Assembly: GCA_022573605.1 (NCBI GenBank)
Contig: JACZTQ010000189.1
Location: forward strand, 1-6,377
Source: Pseudomonadota bacterium
GTDB taxonomy: Bacteria > Pseudomonadota > Alphaproteobacteria > Rhodobacterales > Rhodobacteraceae
Direction: 5' to 3'
DNA length: 6,377 nucleotides
Made by a program: the position numbers and the translations under genes. The notes under the pieces are model-generated. The model was not told the DNA's origin. It did not search any database and saw nothing but the letters and a program-made list of their open reading frames with translations. The number at the start of each line of letters is the position of its first letter. The first letter of the stretch is position 1. Shown here piece after piece: positions 5,466 to 6,377 of the stretch.

Positions 5466-6341
5466 ATGAAAGTGGACCTGGACCTGGTGGAGGAGGCGGC
5501 CAAGACCCTCTACATCCACGCGCTGAAAATCCTGCCCGACGATATCAAGCAGGGCATCCAGCGCCTCCACGACGCCGAATCGAACGCCCTGGCCAAGTCG
5601 ATCCTGGCGGTGATGAACCGCAACATCCAGGTCGCCGAGGAGACCAAGAACCTGCTCTGCCAGGACACCGGCATCCCGATCTACACCCTGACCATCGGGC
5701 GCGGCGTGCAGGTGGATGGGACCGACCTGATCGCGGCGATCCGGCGCGGCACCGCGCGGGCGACCACCGAGCACCCGCTGCGCTCGTCGGTGGTGCACCC
5801 GATCACCCGGTTCAACGAGCAGACCTCGTGCGGGCGCAAGGTGCCGGTGATCAATATCGAGTTCTCGGACCGGCCGGACTACCTGCGCATCGACATGGTG
5901 CCGAAGGGCTCGGGCTCGGAGAACGGCTCGTTCCTGAAGATGTGCATCCCGGCCGACGGGGTGGCCGGCATCAAGCGCTTCGTGGTCGAGAAGGTCACCG
6001 AGGCCGGCGGCCGGGTCTGCCCGCCGACCATCGTCGGGGTCGGGGTCGGCGGCACCGCCGATCTGTGCATGAAGCTGGCCAAGATCGCCGCCACCAGGCC
6101 GCTGGGCAGCGCGTGCGACGACCCGGAGGGGGCGGCGCTGGAGGCGGAGCTGTCGGCGGCGGTCAACGGGCTCGGCATCGGGCCGCAGGGGCTGGGCGGC
6201 GACGCCACCGCTTTTGCCGTGCATGTGGAGACGGCGGCGACCCATATCACCATGAACCCGGTGGCGGTGAACATCCAGTGCCACTCGGCGCGGCGCGCCT
6301 CCGCCACCTTCAAGGACGGCGCTTTCGAGATCGGAGCCTGA
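5466..6341 (+). CDS. Class I fumarase / L(+)-tartrate dehydratase, alpha subunit
   Basis: This 291-residue protein is the alpha subunit of a two-subunit, oxygen-sensitive [4Fe-4S] hydro-lyase of the class I fumarase / TtdAB family. It would reversibly remove water from a 2-hydroxy-dicarboxylate in the cytosol (malate to fumarate, or tartrate to oxaloacetate). Three cysteines sit where the family binds its cluster: Cys65 in LLCQDTG, Cys185 in VCPPTIVGVGVGG and Cys272 in IQCHSARR. Their spacing of 120 and 87 residues is close to that I recall for E. coli TtdA. TRFNEQTS (114-121), SENGSF (151-156) and GLGGDATAFAVHVE (242-255) are further family signatures. The ATG at 5466 has AGGAG 8 nt upstream. 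A GTG at 5424 in the same frame would add an unconserved 14-residue tail, so I rejected it. The beta gene follows after 3 nt. Sequence alone does not separate fumarase from tartrate dehydratase. Confidence 0.95.
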   Translation: MKVDLDLVEEAAKTLYIHALKILPDDIKQGIQRLHDAESNALAKSILAVMNRNIQVAEETKNLLCQDTGIPIYTLTIGRGVQVDGTDLIAAIRRGTARATTEHPLRSSVVHPITRFNEQTSCGRKVPVINIEFSDRPDYLRIDMVPKGSGSENGSFLKMCIPADGVAGIKRFVVEKVTEAGGRVCPPTIVGVGVGGTADLCMKLAKIAATRPLGSACDDPEGAALEAELSAAVNGLGIGPQGLGGDATAFAVHVETAATHITMNPVAVNIQCHSARRASATFKDGAFEIGA

Positions 6342-6344
6342 GCC

Positions 6345-6377
6345 ATGACCGAACACGTGCTGCACATGCCCTGCACC
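6345..6377 (+). CDS. Class I fumarase / tartrate dehydratase, beta subunit (5' end only)
   Basis: Only the first 11 codons (MTEHVLHMPCT) are present; the gene continues beyond the right edge. The ATG lies 3 nt after the alpha stop and has GGAG about 8 nt upstream, inside the alpha coding end, which suggests translational coupling. The identity rests mainly on position. In this family the beta subunit gene, corresponding to the C-terminal part of single-chain class I fumarases, normally follows alpha directly. The short N-terminal sequence also resembles the start of such beta subunits, where a hydrophobic strand leads to a Thr-Glu segment. It carries no further visible motif. Confidence 0.75.
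   Translation, partial: MTEHVLHMPCT

Noticed and set aside
3831..6365. Minus-strand open frame of 844 codons across the fusion gene and dehydratase gene
   Set aside because: It is antisense to two well-supported genes and composed of Arg/Ala/Gly/Pro-rich low-complexity sequence with no domain. Its openness is a by-product of high GC at third codon positions.

Overview
The window is very GC-rich, with strong G/C preference at third codon positions. Together with the gene families present, this suggests an alphaproteobacterium, perhaps of the Rhodospirillales type. That placement is inferred from composition and gene content only. No rRNA, tRNA, CRISPR array, transposase or phage gene is visible.

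Layout. Positions 1-609 carry no convincing complete gene; a possible minus-strand start codon lies at the extreme left edge. Positions 610-3629 (minus strand) hold a complete TRAP transporter operon read in the order dctP (periplasmic binding protein), dctQ (small membrane subunit), dctM (large permease). A strong GC hairpin separates dctP from dctQ. Positions 3630-3887 are a divergent control region with a perfect 14-bp inverted repeat, a third copy of its core next to the dctP ribosome-binding site, and several TTGAC-type boxes. Positions 3888-5255 (plus strand) encode an unusual two-domain protein: an FMN-dependent nitroreductase-like domain followed by a class I SAM-methyltransferase-like domain. 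Positions 5256-5465 hold a REP-like dispersed hairpin element and two further hairpins. Positions 5466-6341 (plus) encode the alpha subunit of a two-subunit class I [4Fe-4S] fumarase / L(+)-tartrate dehydratase, and the first 11 codons of its beta subunit start at 6345 and run off the right edge.

How the genes may work together. The TRAP system would import an organic acid with a carboxylate group, driven by an ion gradient. The alpha/beta hydro-lyase would interconvert a 2-hydroxy-dicarboxylate and its dehydration product (malate/fumarate or tartrate/oxaloacetate). The simplest reading is an uptake-and-dehydration module for a C4-type hydroxy acid, controlled from the divergent region. The nitroreductase-methyltransferase fusion does not fit ordinary dicarboxylate catabolism. 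It is the most novel element here, and its substrate cannot be deduced from the sequence.
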